Positions 37,850-46,234 of a stretch of DNA of 64,000 bases are shown piece by piece. The stretch is taken from NCBI RefSeq assembly GCF_012184415.1, contig NZ_VTOX01000001.1, positions 930,001 to 994,000 of the forward strand, written 5' to 3'. A program made the position numbers and the translations under genes. The first letter of the stretch is position 1. The number at the start of each line of letters is the position of its first letter. Below the pieces are notes generated by a model. That model saw only the letters and a list, made by a program, of their open reading frames with translations, ran no database searches and was not told the DNA's origin. This DNA is from Ramlibacter lithotrophicus. Lineage in GTDB: Bacteria > Pseudomonadota > Gammaproteobacteria > Burkholderiales > Burkholderiaceae_C.

Positions 37850-38326
37850 ATGGCGATCGTTGTCAACAAACCAATCCCCGAATTTGAAGCAAACGCCACG
37901 GGCGGCATCAAGGTGACGAACACGTCGCACAACGGGCAGATCCTGGTGCTGTATTTCTACCCGAAGGACAACACCCCCGGTTGCACCACGGAAGCCATGC
38001 AGTTTCGCGACAAGTTCAAGGATTTCGTGAAGGCCGGCGCCACGGTGTTCGGCGTTTCGCGCGACAACATGAAGTCGCACGACGAATTCAAGGCCAAGCT
38101 GGAACTGCCGTTCGAACTGATCGCCGACACCGAAGAGAAGATGTGCCACATGTTCGGCGTGGTGAAGAACAAGATCATGTACGGCAAGAAGGTGAAGGGC
38201 ATCGAGCGCAGCACCTTCCTGATCGGCGCCGACGGCGTCCTGAAGCAGGAGTGGCGCGGCCTGAAGGTGCCCGGCCACGTCGACGACGTGCTGAAGGCCG
38301 TGAAGCTGCTGAAGAAAGCCGCCTGA
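37850..38326 (+). CDS. bcp: Thioredoxin-dependent thiol peroxidase (Bcp/PrxQ)
   Basis: A 158-residue peroxiredoxin. The peroxidatic cysteine is in YPKDNTPGCTTEAMQFRD; no resolving Cys at +5, as in 1-Cys or atypical Bcp members, but a Cys in EEKMCHMFG could resolve. The KGIERSTFLIG motif completes the Bcp pattern. It reduces hydroperoxides using thioredoxin. A TAAAAT at 37771-37776 is a possible -10. Confidence 0.93.
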   Translation: MAIVVNKPIPEFEANATGGIKVTNTSHNGQILVLYFYPKDNTPGCTTEAMQFRDKFKDFVKAGATVFGVSRDNMKSHDEFKAKLELPFELIADTEEKMCHMFGVVKNKIMYGKKVKGIERSTFLIGADGVLKQEWRGLKVPGHVDDVLKAVKLLKKAA

Positions 38327-38389
38327 CGTATTGTCACAACATGCAAGCCCTCTGGTTGCCGGCCATTGGGAGTTGTGCATAATGAATTC

Positions 38390-38466
38390 ATGCCGTTGAA
38401 CTGGACGCACAGCGTCTGTACAGCTGAGTCTGAAAAAGCCGCCCGGCGACCCCGGCGGCTTTTTTG
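38390..38466 (+). ncRNA. Possible small RNA between bcp and phoH
   Basis: A promoter-like pair TTGCCG (38356-38361) and CATAAT (38378-38383), spaced 16 bp, is followed about 50 bp later by a strong terminator (38433-38466), giving a transcript of about 75-80 nt. Inside are the stem GGACGC-ACA-GCGTC (near 38403) and the palindrome CTGTACAG. A 32-bp gap separates the terminator from the phoH ATG. It could also be a leader/attenuator of phoH or simply the bcp 3' end; no protein of interest is encoded. Confidence 0.4.
38433..38466 (+). terminator. Rho-independent terminator before phoH
   Basis: AAAAAGCCGCC (38433-38443), a 10-nt loop and GGCGGCTTTTTT (38454-38465). It ends either bcp, or the putative small RNA, or attenuates phoH. 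Confidence 0.85.
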
Positions 38467-38498
38467 CTTGTCGACCTCATCCGGGAACCTGCCGTTCT

Positions 38499-40199
38499 AT
38501 GCCACTGCCCCCCGCTCCCACGAAGCGCGCCGCCCTGCTCCCACCGGAAGCGTACGACGCCCCGGCCCGGTCCTCGCACAAGGCTGCTCGAAAACTGGAG
38601 GCGGCACAGCAATCCAGCCCCATCCCTGAGAAGCCGCAGGCGGTCGACTTCGATCCGCGCCTGGGCGGCGGCGAGCCCCATCTCGAAGCCTATCGCGACA
38701 GCGTGGAGAGCTATCTCGAACGCGTGGCCGCGCCCACGCCGAAGAAGAAGGAAAAGGCCGGGGTCGAGCCGCAGCCGGCGGCCCGTGCGCCGCGCAAGGC
38801 CAAGGCGACCGGTCCCGCCAAGCTGTTCGTGCTGGACACCAACGTGCTGATGCACGATCCGATGAGCCTGTTCCGGTTCGACGAGCACGACATCTTCCTG
38901 CCGATGATCGTGCTGGAGGAACTGGACGGCCACAAGAAGGGCACGACCGAGGTCGCCCGCAACGCGCGCCAAGCAAGCCGCACGCTGGACGCCCTGGCCG
39001 GTGCGCAGGGCGCTGACATCAGCAAGGGCCTGAAGCTCAGCGCGACCGGCCACACCGAGTCCGGCGGGTGCCTGTTCTTCCAGACGCAGACACTGCAGAA
39101 CCACTTGCCGGCGAGCCTGCCGCAGGGCAAGGCCGACAACCAGATCCTCGGCGTCGTCCAGGCGCTGCGCGAGCAGCACGCGCCGCGCGAGGTGGTGCTG
39201 GTGTCCAAGGACATCAACATGCGGGTCAAGGCGCGCGCCCTCGGGCTGGCGACCGACGACTATCGCAACGACAAGACGCTCGACGACCTGGAACTGCTCT
39301 ATTCCGGCTCGCTGGCGCTGCCGCCGGACTTCTGGGCCAAGCACGGCAAGACGGTGGAGAGCTGGCAGAGCGGCCAGCACACGTTCTACCGCATCAGCGG
39401 GCCCATCGTGCCGAGCCTGTTGATCAACCAGTTCGTCTACTTCGAGTCGCCCGGCGAACCCAGCCTGTATGCCCGGGTGACGGAGATCCGCGGCAAGACG
39501 GCGGTGCTCAAGACCTTGAAGGACTACGGCCACCTGAAGAACTCGGTCTGGGGCGTCACCACCCGCAATCGCGAGCAGAACTTCGCGATGAACCTGCTGA
39601 TGGACCCGGAGGTCGACTTCGTCACGCTGACCGGCACCGCCGGCACCGGCAAGACGCTGATGGCGCTGGCGTCCGGGCTGACCCAGGTGCTGGACGACCG
39701 CCGCTACACCGAGATCATCATGACCCGCGCCACGGTGAGCGTCGGCGAGGACATCGGCTTCCTGCCGGGCACCGAGGAAGAGAAGATGGGTCCCTGGATG
39801 GGCGCGCTCGACGACAACCTCGAAGTGCTCGGGAAGACCGACACCAGCGCCGGCGAGTGGGGCCGCGCCGCGACCAACGAGCTGATCCGCAGCCGCATCA
39901 AGATCAAGAGCATGAACTTCATGCGCGGCCGCACGTTCCTGAACAAGTACGTGATCATCGACGAGGCCCAGAACCTCACGCCCAAGCAGATGAAGACGCT
40001 GATCACCCGCGCCGGCCCCGGCACCAAGATGATCTGCATGGGCAACCTGGCCCAGATCGACACGCCGTACCTCACCGAAGGCTCGTCGGGCCTGACGTTC
40101 GCGGTCGACAAGTTCAAGGGCTGGCCGCACAGCGGCCACATCACGCTGGCGCGCGGCGAACGGTCGCGGCTGGCGGACTTCGCGAGCGAAGTGCTCTGA
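38499..40199 (+). CDS. PIN-PhoH fusion protein (PhoH2-like RNase/ATPase)
   Basis: A 566-residue protein. Residues 1-100 are a basic linker. A PIN endonuclease domain covers about 107-255 (LFVLDTNVLMHDP, IVLEELDGHKKG, ADNQILGV, VSKDINMRVKA), with the acidic residues that bind metal. The PhoH helicase-type domain (about 330-566) has Walker A TGTAGTGKT and Walker B VIIDEAQN. Such proteins unwind and cut RNA, as shown for PhoH2 of mycobacteria. The PhoH and PIN domains are fused, and no separate antitoxin gene is visible. Confidence 0.93.
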   Translation: MPLPPAPTKRAALLPPEAYDAPARSSHKAARKLEAAQQSSPIPEKPQAVDFDPRLGGGEPHLEAYRDSVESYLERVAAPTPKKKEKAGVEPQPAARAPRKAKATGPAKLFVLDTNVLMHDPMSLFRFDEHDIFLPMIVLEELDGHKKGTTEVARNARQASRTLDALAGAQGADISKGLKLSATGHTESGGCLFFQTQTLQNHLPASLPQGKADNQILGVVQALREQHAPREVVLVSKDINMRVKARALGLATDDYRNDKTLDDLELLYSGSLALPPDFWAKHGKTVESWQSGQHTFYRISGPIVPSLLINQFVYFESPGEPSLYARVTEIRGKTAVLKTLKDYGHLKNSVWGVTTRNREQNFAMNLLMDPEVDFVTLTGTAGTGKTLMALASGLTQVLDDRRYTEIIMTRATVSVGEDIGFLPGTEEEKMGPWMGALDDNLEVLGKTDTSAGEWGRAATNELIRSRIKIKSMNFMRGRTFLNKYVIIDEAQNLTPKQMKTLITRAGPGTKMICMGNLAQIDTPYLTEGSSGLTFAVDKFKGWPHSGHITLARGERSRLADFASEVL

Positions 40200-40257
40200 C
40201 GAACGCAGGCGCGCCGCGGCGGCACGCCTGCCGCGGCCCCTGCGTCACCGCGGCGCG

Positions 40258-40545
40258 CTAGCGGATCCCGCGCCCGATCGGCAGCAGGCGCAGCACCTTG
40301 GCGAGGCCGTCGCGGCCGCTGGCGGCGCGGCCCACCAGCGCCGTCGCGACCAGGGTGCCCACGCCGCGAACGATAGCCGAACGGTGTCTGCTGGTGGCGC
40401 GCCACGCCAGCAGGCCGGCCCCCAGCACCAGCCAGTGTTCGCCCGGGAAACCCGGACGCGCGTCGTCCCTGGCCTTGAGGCGTCGCAGCGTGTCGGTGGT
40501 CTTGGTGATGGTCTCGTTCATGGTGGAAGCGTGCTCGGTGGTCAT
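40258..40545 (-). CDS. Hypothetical protein with a hydrophobic centre
   Basis: A 95-residue protein started at ATG 40545 (MTTEHASTMNETITKTTDTL); ATG 40521 (MNETITKT) is an alternative. The N-terminal half is polar and helical, followed by EHWLVLGAGLLAWRATSRHRS and IVRGVGTLVATALVGRAASG, which may be two amphipathic or membrane helices. I recognise no family. It is convergent with phoH and lies downstream of dnaB on the same strand with 106 bp between. Confidence 0.5.
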   Translation of the reverse strand: MTTEHASTMNETITKTTDTLRRLKARDDARPGFPGEHWLVLGAGLLAWRATSRHRSAIVRGVGTLVATALVGRAASGRDGLAKVLRLLPIGRGIR

Positions 40546-40651
40546 GCCCCCAGCATGCCGCGGGAAACGCGGCGCCGTGCGGGTGCGCACACGGCCGCTC
40601 AGGCCGGACGGGCGCGCGCCAGCATGTCAGCCGCCGCCGACGAACGGCCCG

Positions 40652-42064
40652 CTAGAAATCGGCGCCGCCGCCGGACGCCAGGCTCTCGAAGCGGGTCAGC
40701 TCCTTCATGAACGCGAGCTTCACCGTGCCGGTGGGGCCGTTGCGCTGCTTGCTGATGATGATCTCGGCGACGCCGGGCTCCTTGGAGTCCTTGTTGTAGT
40801 AGTCGTCGCGGTAGATGAACATGATCACGTCGGCGTCCTGCTCGATGGCGCCCGATTCGCGCAGGTCGCTCATCATCGGGCGCTTGTCGGTACGCGACTC
40901 CACGCCGCGCGAGAGCTGCGACAGCGCGATCACCGGGCACTGCAGCTCCTTGGCGAGCATCTTCAGTCCGCGCGAGATTTCGCCAACCGCCGTCGCGCGG
41001 TTCTCGTCGTTCATGCTCGTCGACACGCTCATGAGCTGCAGGTAGTCCACGACGATCAGCCCCAGCTTGCCGCATTGGCGCGCCAGCCGGCGCGCGTTGG
41101 CGCGCAGTTCGCTGGTCGTGAGGCCCGGCGTCTCGTCGATGTGCAGGGAGATGTTGCGCAGCTTCTCGATCGCTTCCGTCAGGCGCGGCCATTCGGCGTC
41201 GGTCAGCCGGCCGGTGCGCAAGTGCATCTGGTCGATCCGCCCGATCGAGCCCACGATCCGCACGGCGAGCTGGCTCGCCCCCATCTCCATCGAGAACACC
41301 GCCACCGGCAGCCCTTCGTTCAGGGCGACGTGCTCGGCAATGTTGATGGCGAACGCGGTCTTGCCCATCGACGGGCGGGCGGCCAGCACGATCATGTCGC
41401 CGGCCTGCATGCCCGACGTCATCCGGTCGAGGTCGTAGAAGCCGGTCGGCACCCCCGTGATGTCGTTCGGGTTGTCCGCCATTTCCTGGACGCGGTCCAG
41501 CAGCTGCACGACGAGGCTGTCCATGCCCTGGAAGCCCTGCTTCATCCGCGAGCCTTCCTCGCCGATGTTGAAGATCTTCTGCTCGGCCTCGTCCAGGATC
41601 TTGTCGACCGGCTTGCCCTGGGTGTTGAAGGCGGCCGTGGCGATCTCGTCGCTGGCACTCACCAGCTTGCGCAGGATCGAGCGTTCGCGCACGATTTCCG
41701 CGTAGCGGCGGATGTTGCTGGCGCTCGGAACGTACTGCGCCAGCGAGTTGAGGTACGCGAGCCCGCCCACCTCGTCCGCTTGCCCCTGGCTTTGCAGGTT
41801 CTCGAAGACGGTGATCACGTCGGCCGGCCGCGTGGCGTTGATCAGGCTGCCGATCGCGGCGTAGATGAGCCGGTGCTCGTAGCGATAGAAATCGCCGTCG
41901 GTCAGCAGGTCGCCGACCCGGTCCCATGCGCCGTTGTCCAGCAGCAGGCCGCCCAGCACGCTGGATTCGGCTTCCACCGAGTGCGGCGGAATCCGCAGCT
42001 GCGCGACCTGCCGGTCCCGCGGAAAATCGTCGTCGACGGGGGAGAGAACGGCTGACATCGTCAT
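40652..42064 (-). CDS. dnaB: Replicative DNA helicase DnaB
   Basis: A 470-residue hexameric helicase. The N-terminal domain runs from IPPHSVEAESSVLGGLLLD, the RecA-like domain starts near 200 with Walker A LAARPSMGKTAFA, Walker B IVVDYLQLM, and the DnaB motifs ALSQLSRGVESR and DVIMFIYRDDYY. It unwinds DNA at the fork and recruits DnaG. The start may be the first or third codon of MTM. A perfect DnaA box lies 57 bp upstream of the start. Confidence 0.97.
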   Translation of the reverse strand: MTMSAVLSPVDDDFPRDRQVAQLRIPPHSVEAESSVLGGLLLDNGAWDRVGDLLTDGDFYRYEHRLIYAAIGSLINATRPADVITVFENLQSQGQADEVGGLAYLNSLAQYVPSASNIRRYAEIVRERSILRKLVSASDEIATAAFNTQGKPVDKILDEAEQKIFNIGEEGSRMKQGFQGMDSLVVQLLDRVQEMADNPNDITGVPTGFYDLDRMTSGMQAGDMIVLAARPSMGKTAFAINIAEHVALNEGLPVAVFSMEMGASQLAVRIVGSIGRIDQMHLRTGRLTDAEWPRLTEAIEKLRNISLHIDETPGLTTSELRANARRLARQCGKLGLIVVDYLQLMSVSTSMNDENRATAVGEISRGLKMLAKELQCPVIALSQLSRGVESRTDKRPMMSDLRESGAIEQDADVIMFIYRDDYYNKDSKEPGVAEIIISKQRNGPTGTVKLAFMKELTRFESLASGGGADF

Positions 42065-42120
42065 TCTTGAGATAAACCGGGATGCTACGCTGGCCGGCTG
42101 CCGCCGTCACTGGACAAGCA

Positions 42121-42129
42121 TGTGGATAA
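42121..42129 (-). promoter_or_regulatory. Perfect DnaA box upstream of dnaB
   Basis: TGTGGATAA on the plus strand is the exact complement of the consensus DnaA box TTATCCACA. A second, weaker match, TGTGGATGG, occurs about 40 bp further on (near 42164). They lie in the 210-bp gap between divergent dnaB and the OtsA gene. DnaA could regulate dnaB transcription; an origin here is not supported because there is no cluster of boxes or AT-rich unwinding element. Confidence 0.6.
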
Positions 42130-42274
42130 CCGGTGGGTTGCCAGTGCGTTGCGGCCGCGAGCTTGTGGATGGGCTGGCACGGCGCCCCGCGCGGCGCGGC
42201 AGCAGGTACAGTGCAGCGATGCCGTCCTTCCCGTCCCCCGCCCCCTTCCGGCGTCCCGGCCGGCCGCGCCGCTG

Positions 42275-44509
42275 ATGCGCAACCTGCGGCTGCAGCTGCG
42301 CTTCTTGGTGCCGCTGGTCGTCATCCTGGCCGCGGCCGCGTACTTCGCGCTGCCGCTCATGGACCGGCTGACCTTGCGCTGGTTCGCCCGCGACCTGAAC
42401 CTGCGCGGTTCCCTGGTCACCAATGCCCTGTCCGAGTCGATTGCCGACGCCCTTCCGGATCCCAAAGGGCGCAAGCTGCAGGCGCTGTTCAGCCGCGCCA
42501 CCCAGGACGAGCGGCTGGTCGCGATCGGCCTGTGCTCGGCCGACGGGCGGTTGCTGCGTTCGAGCGCCGGCTTTCCAAAGGCGCTGACCTGCGCCGGCGC
42601 CCAGCAGACCGCCAGCCTGCCCGAGCCGCTGATGCGCATCGAAGGTGGCCCGGTGCACGTGGGCGTGCATCCGGTCAATGCCGAGGCCGGGACGATCGGG
42701 CAGCTGGTGCTGCTGCAGGACCTGAGCTTCATCGAGCGGCGCAGCCAGGACACCCGCCAGTACCTGGTCATCCTGATCGCCAGCATCGGGGTCCTGATCG
42801 CCCTGGTGACCATGATCGTTGCGCAGCTGAGCTGGCGCGGATGGATCTCGGGGACGCGGGCCCTGCTGCGCGGCGAAGGATTGATCCGCCCGCTGTCGGG
42901 GAGCGCGCCGGAACTCGAGCCGCTCGCGGCGGACCTCCGGGCCCGCCTGCGCGAGCTCGAAGACGAGTACCGCCGCTCGCAGGGTCCCGAGGCGGAGTGG
43001 AACCCGCAGCGGCTGCAGGCGCTGCTGCGAACGCAGCTGAGCGGCGACCAGGTCATCGTCGTGTCCAACCGCGAACCGTACATCCACGAGCTGCTGCACG
43101 GGGCGGTGGTGGTGCGGCGGCCGGCCAGCGGACTGGTCACCGCCGTCGAGCCGGTGATGCGGGCTTGCTCGGGTACCTGGATCGCCCACGGCAGCGGCAG
43201 CGCCGACCGCGACGTGGTGGACCGCAACGACCGAGTGGAACTGCCGCCCGGCCAACACGAGTACCTGCTGCGCCGGTTGTGGCTCACCCCGGAAGAGGAA
43301 CAAGGCTATTACTTCGGGTTCGCCAACGAAGGCATGTGGCCGCTGTGCCACGTGGCGCACGTCCGCCCGGTGTTCCGCGAGTCCGACTGGCAGTACTACC
43401 GTGCCGTGAACCAGCGGTTCGCCGACGCCGTGGTGGCCGAAGCCCGCGAGGACGACCCCGTGGTGCTGGTGCAGGACTACCATTTCGCCCTGGTGCCGGC
43501 GATGGTCCGCGAGAAACTGCCGCGCGCCACCATCATCACCTTCTGGCACATCCCGTGGCCGAACCCCGAGTCGTTCGGCATCTGCCCGTGGCGGCGTGAG
43601 ATCCTCCAGGGCATGCTGGGCAGCACCATCCTGGGCTTTCACACGCGTTTCCACTGCAAGAACTTCATCGAGACGGTGGACCGCTACCTCGAGGCGCGCA
43701 TCGAGCACGAACACTCGACGATCCAGTTCCAGGGCGTCAGCACACTGGTGGAAAGCTACCCGATCTCGATCGAGTGGCCCACCGCCGCCGAGACCGCCCT
43801 CTGGCGGCCGGTGCCGGAGTGCCGGCGCCGGGTGCTCGACCGCCTCCATCTGCCGGCCGACCAGCGGCTGGCGGTGGGGATCGACCGCTTCGACTACACG
43901 AAGGGCATCCTCGAGCGGCTGCACGCGGTGGAGCGCATGCTGGAAAAATACCCGGAATGGCTCGGCCGCTTCACCCTGGTGCAGGTGGCCGCGCCCTCGC
44001 GCAGCGCGCTGGAGGAATACCGGGCCTTCCGCGACCGCATCACCGTGGTGACCGATCGCATCAACCAGCGCTTCGGCACCGGCGGGACGCTGCCGATCCT
44101 GCTGCTGGCGGAGCACCACGAGCATGACGCCGTCAACGAGTTGTACCGGGCCGCCGACGCGTGCCTCGTCACCAGCCTGCACGACGGCATGAACCTGGTG
44201 TGCAAGGAGTTCGTCGCGGCACGCGACGACGAGCGCGGCGTCCTGATCCTGAGCCGCTTTGCCGGCGCCGCGCGGGAACTGCCGGAGGCGCTCATCGTCA
44301 ACCCGTACCACGTGGAAGACACGGCCGACGCCCTGCACCGGGCGCTCACGATGCCGGAGGCGGAACAGCGCGAGCGGATGGCCGCGCTGCGCACCACCGT
44401 GCGCGAATTCAACGTCTACCGCTGGGCCGGCCGCATGCTCGCGGACGCCGGCCGCTGGCGGCTGCGCGAACGCATCGCCGAGCGGGTGCAGCGCCACGCC
44501 GGGGAATAG
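42275..44509 (+). CDS. otsA: Membrane-anchored trehalose-6-phosphate synthase (OtsA-type)
   Basis: A 744-residue protein from ATG 42275. Residues 9-27 and 163-186 are membrane helices flanking a periplasmic domain of about 130 residues, like a sensor. A linker follows that is similar in position to HAMP (to about 235). From about 258 to 740 it is a GT20 synthase: VSNREPYIHE, VQDYHFALVP, GIDRFDYTKGI, LHDGMNLVCKEF. It makes trehalose-6-phosphate from UDP-glucose and glucose-6-phosphate. The open frame extends upstream to 42122, but that part is not homologous. No otsB phosphatase gene is present nearby. Confidence 0.88.
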   Translation: MRNLRLQLRFLVPLVVILAAAAYFALPLMDRLTLRWFARDLNLRGSLVTNALSESIADALPDPKGRKLQALFSRATQDERLVAIGLCSADGRLLRSSAGFPKALTCAGAQQTASLPEPLMRIEGGPVHVGVHPVNAEAGTIGQLVLLQDLSFIERRSQDTRQYLVILIASIGVLIALVTMIVAQLSWRGWISGTRALLRGEGLIRPLSGSAPELEPLAADLRARLRELEDEYRRSQGPEAEWNPQRLQALLRTQLSGDQVIVVSNREPYIHELLHGAVVVRRPASGLVTAVEPVMRACSGTWIAHGSGSADRDVVDRNDRVELPPGQHEYLLRRLWLTPEEEQGYYFGFANEGMWPLCHVAHVRPVFRESDWQYYRAVNQRFADAVVAEAREDDPVVLVQDYHFALVPAMVREKLPRATIITFWHIPWPNPESFGICPWRREILQGMLGSTILGFHTRFHCKNFIETVDRYLEARIEHEHSTIQFQGVSTLVESYPISIEWPTAAETALWRPVPECRRRVLDRLHLPADQRLAVGIDRFDYTKGILERLHAVERMLEKYPEWLGRFTLVQVAAPSRSALEEYRAFRDRITVVTDRINQRFGTGGTLPILLLAEHHEHDAVNELYRAADACLVTSLHDGMNLVCKEFVAARDDERGVLILSRFAGAARELPEALIVNPYHVEDTADALHRALTMPEAEQRERMAALRTTVREFNVYRWAGRMLADAGRWRLRERIAERVQRHAGE

Positions 44510-44531
44510 CGGGAACCATCCCCCTCAAAAC

Positions 44532-44558
44532 AAAGAGACCGCCAAGGCGGTCTCTTTT
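44532..44558. terminator. Bidirectional terminator between otsA and the rplI operon
   Basis: A 12-bp perfect stem AAAGAGACCGCC-AA-GGCGGTCTCTTT is followed by a T-run on both strands (TTTTCC to the right; TTTGTTTTG to the left). It lies 22 bp after otsA and serves the convergent rplI operon too. Confidence 0.9.
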
Positions 44559-44566
44559 CCACAAGG

Positions 44567-44591
44567 ACGAGGCTGCTTGCAGCCTCGTTTC
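44567..44591 (+). terminator. Second hairpin, terminator-like
   Basis: ACGAGGCTGC-TT-GCAGCCTCGTTTC, a 10-bp stem followed by a short T-run on the plus strand, 8 bp beyond the first hairpin; a back-up stop for otsA transcription. Confidence 0.7.
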
Positions 44592-44598
44592 GTGTTGG

Positions 44599-44639
44599 AG
44601 CGTAGCGGTTACCAGCGTAGCGGTTACCAGCGTAGCGGA
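44599..44639. repeat. 15-bp tandem repeat next to the rplI stop codon
   Basis: The unit AGCGTAGCGGTTACC occurs twice in full (44599-44613, 44614-44628) and then for 11 more bases (44629-44639), ending exactly at the rplI stop codon (44640-44642). Copies are identical, which suggests recent slippage. Confidence 0.85.
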
Positions 44640-45092
44640 TCAGGCCGTCTCGCCGTAGACCGTCACGGTGATGTCGACCACCACGTCGGTGTGCAGCGCC
44701 ACGCTGACGCCGCTGTCGCCGACATGCTTGATCGGACCCTGGGGCATGCGCACCTGGGCCTTGGCCACCGGGTAGCCGAGCTTCTTGAGTTCTTCGGCGA
44801 TGTCGGAGTTGGTGACCGAGCCGAACAGGCGGCCGTCGACGCCGGCCTTCTGGGTCAGCTTGACGGTCGTGCCGGCCAGCTTCTCGCCCTGGGCCTTGGC
44901 TTCGTCGAGCTTGGCCTGGGCGGCCTTTTCGAGTTCGACGCGCTTGGCCTCGAATTCAGCCTTGTTGGCTTCGGTCGCGCGGCGGGCGCGGCCCGTCGGG
45001 ATCAGGAAGTTGCGGGCGTAGCCGTCCTTGACCTTGACGATCTCACCGAGTCCGCCGAGGTTGACGACCTTGTCGAGCAGAATGACTTGCAT
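44640..45092 (-). CDS. rplI: 50S ribosomal protein L9
   Basis: A 150-residue protein: [32 protein letters not shown] is the conserved N-terminal domain, followed by the long connecting helix and the C-terminal domain with [20 protein letters not shown]. It binds 23S rRNA near the L1 stalk. Last gene of the rpsF-priB-rpsR-rplI operon, 12 bp after rpsR. Confidence 0.98.
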   Translation of the reverse strand: MQVILLDKVVNLGGLGEIVKVKDGYARNFLIPTGRARRATEANKAEFEAKRVELEKAAQAKLDEAKAQGEKLAGTTVKLTQKAGVDGRLFGSVTNSDIAEELKKLGYPVAKAQVRMPQGPIKHVGDSGVSVALHTDVVVDITVTVYGETA

Positions 45093-45104
45093 GTGCGGTG
45101 CTCC

Positions 45105-45386
45105 TCAGATGCGGTGCTGGTCGCTGTACGGGACCAGGGCCAGGAAGCGCGCGCGCTTGATGGCGGTGTTGAGCTGGCGCTGGTAGATCGCGCGGGTGCC
45201 GGTCAGGCGCGCCGGGATGATCTTGCCGTTCTCGGCGATGAAATCGCGCAGGGTGTCGACGTCCTTGTAGTCGATTTCCTCGACGCCGGCGACCGTGAAG
45301 CGGCAGAAGCGCTTGCGCTTGAACAGCAGCGACTGCGTGTTGCGCTTCGGACGCTTGTCCTTGTTGAATTTCTTGAACGTGGCCAT
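45105..45386 (-). CDS. rpsR: 30S ribosomal protein S18
   Basis: A 93-residue basic protein with [22 protein letters not shown], the RNA-binding core [16 protein letters not shown] and the final helix [20 protein letters not shown]. It pairs with S6 on the 30S platform. Located 10 bp after priB. Confidence 0.98.
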   Translation of the reverse strand: MATFKKFNKDKRPKRNTQSLLFKRKRFCRFTVAGVEEIDYKDVDTLRDFIAENGKIIPARLTGTRAIYQRQLNTAIKRARFLALVPYSDQHRI

Positions 45387-45396
45387 GTTGGACCTC

Positions 45397-45693
45397 TCAG
45401 GAATTGGGTGTTTGCTGGAACGACTGGATATGGAGCACGGGATGCTTGCCGTTGCGGGGCGTGGCGAGGAAGCCGGTAAACGTCCATCCGCTGCCGATGG
45501 CCTGCTGGCTCAGCGTCTCCGCGACGCTGCCCAGGGCCACCGCCCTGATCGCCGCCTTCACCTTGCGTTCGCGCCCCGCCTCGCTCAGGTCCGACTCGTG
45601 TTCGAGCCGGACATCGAGGGCCGGCATGCCGGCCGGCGTGTAGCGCAGTGGTGAAGCCTCGACGATCCAGGCGCTGAGGACGACCTGGTTCAC
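45397..45693 (-). CDS. priB: Primosomal replication protein PriB (GTG start)
   Basis: A 98-residue single OB-fold protein ([33 protein letters not shown]). It helps restart stalled forks through PriA and ssDNA binding. No ATG exists at the right place; GTG at 45691-45693 is the start. Its place between rpsF and rpsR is the standard betaproteobacterial order. Confidence 0.93.
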   Translation of the reverse strand: MNQVVLSAWIVEASPLRYTPAGMPALDVRLEHESDLSEAGRERKVKAAIRAVALGSVAETLSQQAIGSGWTFTGFLATPRNGKHPVLHIQSFQQTPNS

Positions 45694-45707
45694 TCGGGCG
45701 CCGGCCG

Positions 45708-46076
45708 TCAGGCCTGCTGGTACTCCGCCTGCTGCGCCTTGCGCGCTTCTTCGCGCTCGACGGTCTTCATCATGGCGGAAGAACCGGTCTCGGCCTTCTT
45801 CTTGACCACCGTCAGGTGGCGCAGAACGGCGTCGTTGAAACGGAACGCGTGCTCCAGCTCGCCCATCACGGCCTGGTCGGCTTCGATGTTGACGCACAGG
45901 TAGTGCGCCTTGGCCAGCTTGTTGATCTGGTAGGCCAGCTGGCGGCGGCCCCAGTCTTCGACGCGGTGCACTTTCCCGCCGCCGGCGGTGATCATGCCCT
46001 TGTAGCGCTCCAGCATGGCCGGAACCTGTTCGCTCTGGTCCGGGTGGATCAGCAAGACGATTTCATAATGACGCAT
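45708..46076 (-). CDS. rpsF: 30S ribosomal protein S6
   Basis: A 122-residue protein: [29 protein letters not shown], then [27 protein letters not shown] and [15 protein letters not shown], all conserved. First gene of the operon. A hairpin in the leader resembles the binding site for autoregulation by S6:S18. Confidence 0.98.
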   Translation of the reverse strand: MRHYEIVLLIHPDQSEQVPAMLERYKGMITAGGGKVHRVEDWGRRQLAYQINKLAKAHYLCVNIEADQAVMGELEHAFRFNDAVLRHLTVVKKKAETGSSAMMKTVEREEARKAQQAEYQQA

Positions 46077-46101
46077 GGCACTCCTTGAGGTTGAGGTGTC
46101 A

Positions 46102-46131
46102 GCCGCCCGCTGCGTCAAGAAGCGGTGCGGC
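46102..46131 (-). promoter_or_regulatory. Leader hairpin of the rpsF operon
   Basis: Read on the minus strand, GCCGC-A-CCGCT pairs with AGCGG-GCGGC across a 9-nt loop: a 10-bp stem with one bulged A, about 25 bp before the rpsF ATG. A TATAAT (46146-46151 on the complement) just upstream is the probable -10, so the hairpin lies at the start of the mRNA. Known S6:S18 leaders carry a bulged stem with a CCG motif; this fits loosely. Confidence 0.5.
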
Positions 46132-46234
46132 AAGGAAAGCTCTCCATTATAGCCGCAAGGCGTTTTGCCCGCCTTGGGCGGGTTCGGTGGTGACTTGCCT
46201 CCCTCCTCCCCGGTCTCCGCGAGGCCTCGCCGGC

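Noticed and set aside
38366-38629. Short frame starting in the putative small RNA
   Set aside because: Crosses the terminator and runs into phoH in another frame.
42065-42274. Replication origin at the DnaA boxes
   Set aside because: Only one perfect and one weak box, no AT-rich unwinding region, and dnaA/dnaN are not present.
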